Notes under the pieces: model-generated | Database searches by the model: none | What the model saw: only the letters and a program-made list of their open reading frames with translations | What the model was told of the DNA's origin: nothing | Translations under genes and position numbers: made by a program | Source: Saccoglossus kowalevskii | Lineage: Eukaryota; Hemichordata; Enteropneusta; Harrimaniidae | Length of the DNA: 20,283 nucleotides | Direction: 5' to 3' | Assembly (NCBI RefSeq): GCF_000003605.2 | Contig: NW_003150789.1 | Location: 64,568 to 84,850 of the forward strand | Shown here: in pieces, positions 19,733 through 20,283 of the stretch | Layout: every line of letters begins with the position of its first letter | Position numbering within the stretch: the first letter of the stretch is position 1

Positions 19733-20283
19733 CTAGAAGAATGTATATATCACCTATACCTGGATCACAGATTAAAAGTGTTCCGTATATATCACCTAGA
19801 CCTGGATTACAGATTAAAAGTATTCCGTATATATCACCTAGACCTGGATTACAGAATAAAAGTACTCCATATATATCAACTAGACCTGGATTACAGATTA
19901 AAGGTATTTCGTATATATCATCTAGACCTGGATTACAGATTAAATGCATTCCGTATATATCACCTAGACCTGGATTACAGATTAAAAGTATTCCGTATAT
20001 ATCATCTAGACCTGGATTACAGATTAAATGTATTTCGTATATATCACATATACCTGGATTATAGATTAAAAGTATTCCGTATATATCACCTAGACCTGGA
20101 TTACAGATTAAATGTATTCCGTATATATCACCTACACCTGGATTACAGATTAAAGGTATTCCGTATATATCACCTAGACCAGGATTACAGATTAAAAGTA
20201 TTCCGTATATATCATCTAGACCTGGATTACAGATTAAATGTATTTCGTATATATCACATATACCTGCATTATAGATTAAAAGT
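19733..20283. repeat. 42-bp satellite with 210-bp higher-order unit
   Basis: The monomer runs from cgtatatatcacctagacc through tggattacagattaaaag to tattc, 42 bp. The anchor cacct is at 19751, 19793 and 19835, and so on to the window end, giving about 13 copies. A distinctive copy with cacatatacc and the mutation ggattatag occurs at 20045 and again at 20255, exactly 210 bp apart, so five monomers form a higher-order unit. As 42 is divisible by three, both strands carry long repetitive open frames of 14-residue periods (114 residues + strand, 89 residues - strand). A TAG recurs within the higher-order unit, which argues against coding. The array continues beyond the window. Confidence 0.95.

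Noticed and set aside
19720-20064. 114-residue repetitive protein frame (+) and 89-residue counterpart (-)
   Set aside because: Both come from the 42-bp satellite, whose period is a multiple of three. In-frame stops recur with the higher-order unit.

Overview
The window looks like nuclear DNA of an animal, most likely an invertebrate with a gene-poor, AT-rich genome. Nearly all of it is non-coding. The few convincing coding segments are short exons flanked by GT/AG splice signals and separated by kilobase introns. They encode LDL-receptor class A (LDLa) modules in symmetric phase-1 exons, which is typical of metazoan extracellular proteins. There is no bacterial-style gene packing, and no rRNA or intact tRNA was recognised. 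The lineage cannot be fixed from this sequence; a marine invertebrate is only a guess.

The one gene I can support lies on the + strand, in four exons at 5468-5591, 9610-9732, 14147-14245 and 14712-14986. Every junction is phase 1. The parts join into one open frame of 621 bases (206 residues plus stop) without adjustment. The predicted product is a small type I membrane protein: an N-terminal signal sequence, one six-cysteine LDLa module, a second LDLa-like module that has only its last four cysteines, one transmembrane helix, a juxtamembrane cysteine cluster and a cytoplasmic tail of about 50 residues. The introns are about 4.0, 4.4 and 0.47 kb.

Layout. 1-480: 28-bp satellite in a 168-bp higher-order repeat. 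481-1832: AT-rich, no gene. 1833-2443: GC-richer block that could be an old LTR on the minus strand. 2444-5467: non-coding, with a possible tRNA-derived SINE relic near 3664-3738 and a direct repeat just upstream of the first exon. 5468-14986: the LDLa gene; its introns carry a foldback hairpin (9369-9438), a repeat-like block (about 10000-11700) and a pair of inverted CRE-like sites (13812-13918). 14987-19719: 3' flank with no convincing gene. 19733-20283: 42-bp satellite in a 210-bp higher-order repeat, running off the window end.

No CRISPR array, operon, phage or defence system is present. The most interesting item is the compact LDLa receptor with its one-and-a-half LDLa ectodomain. Everything else is repeat structure or weak candidate exons.
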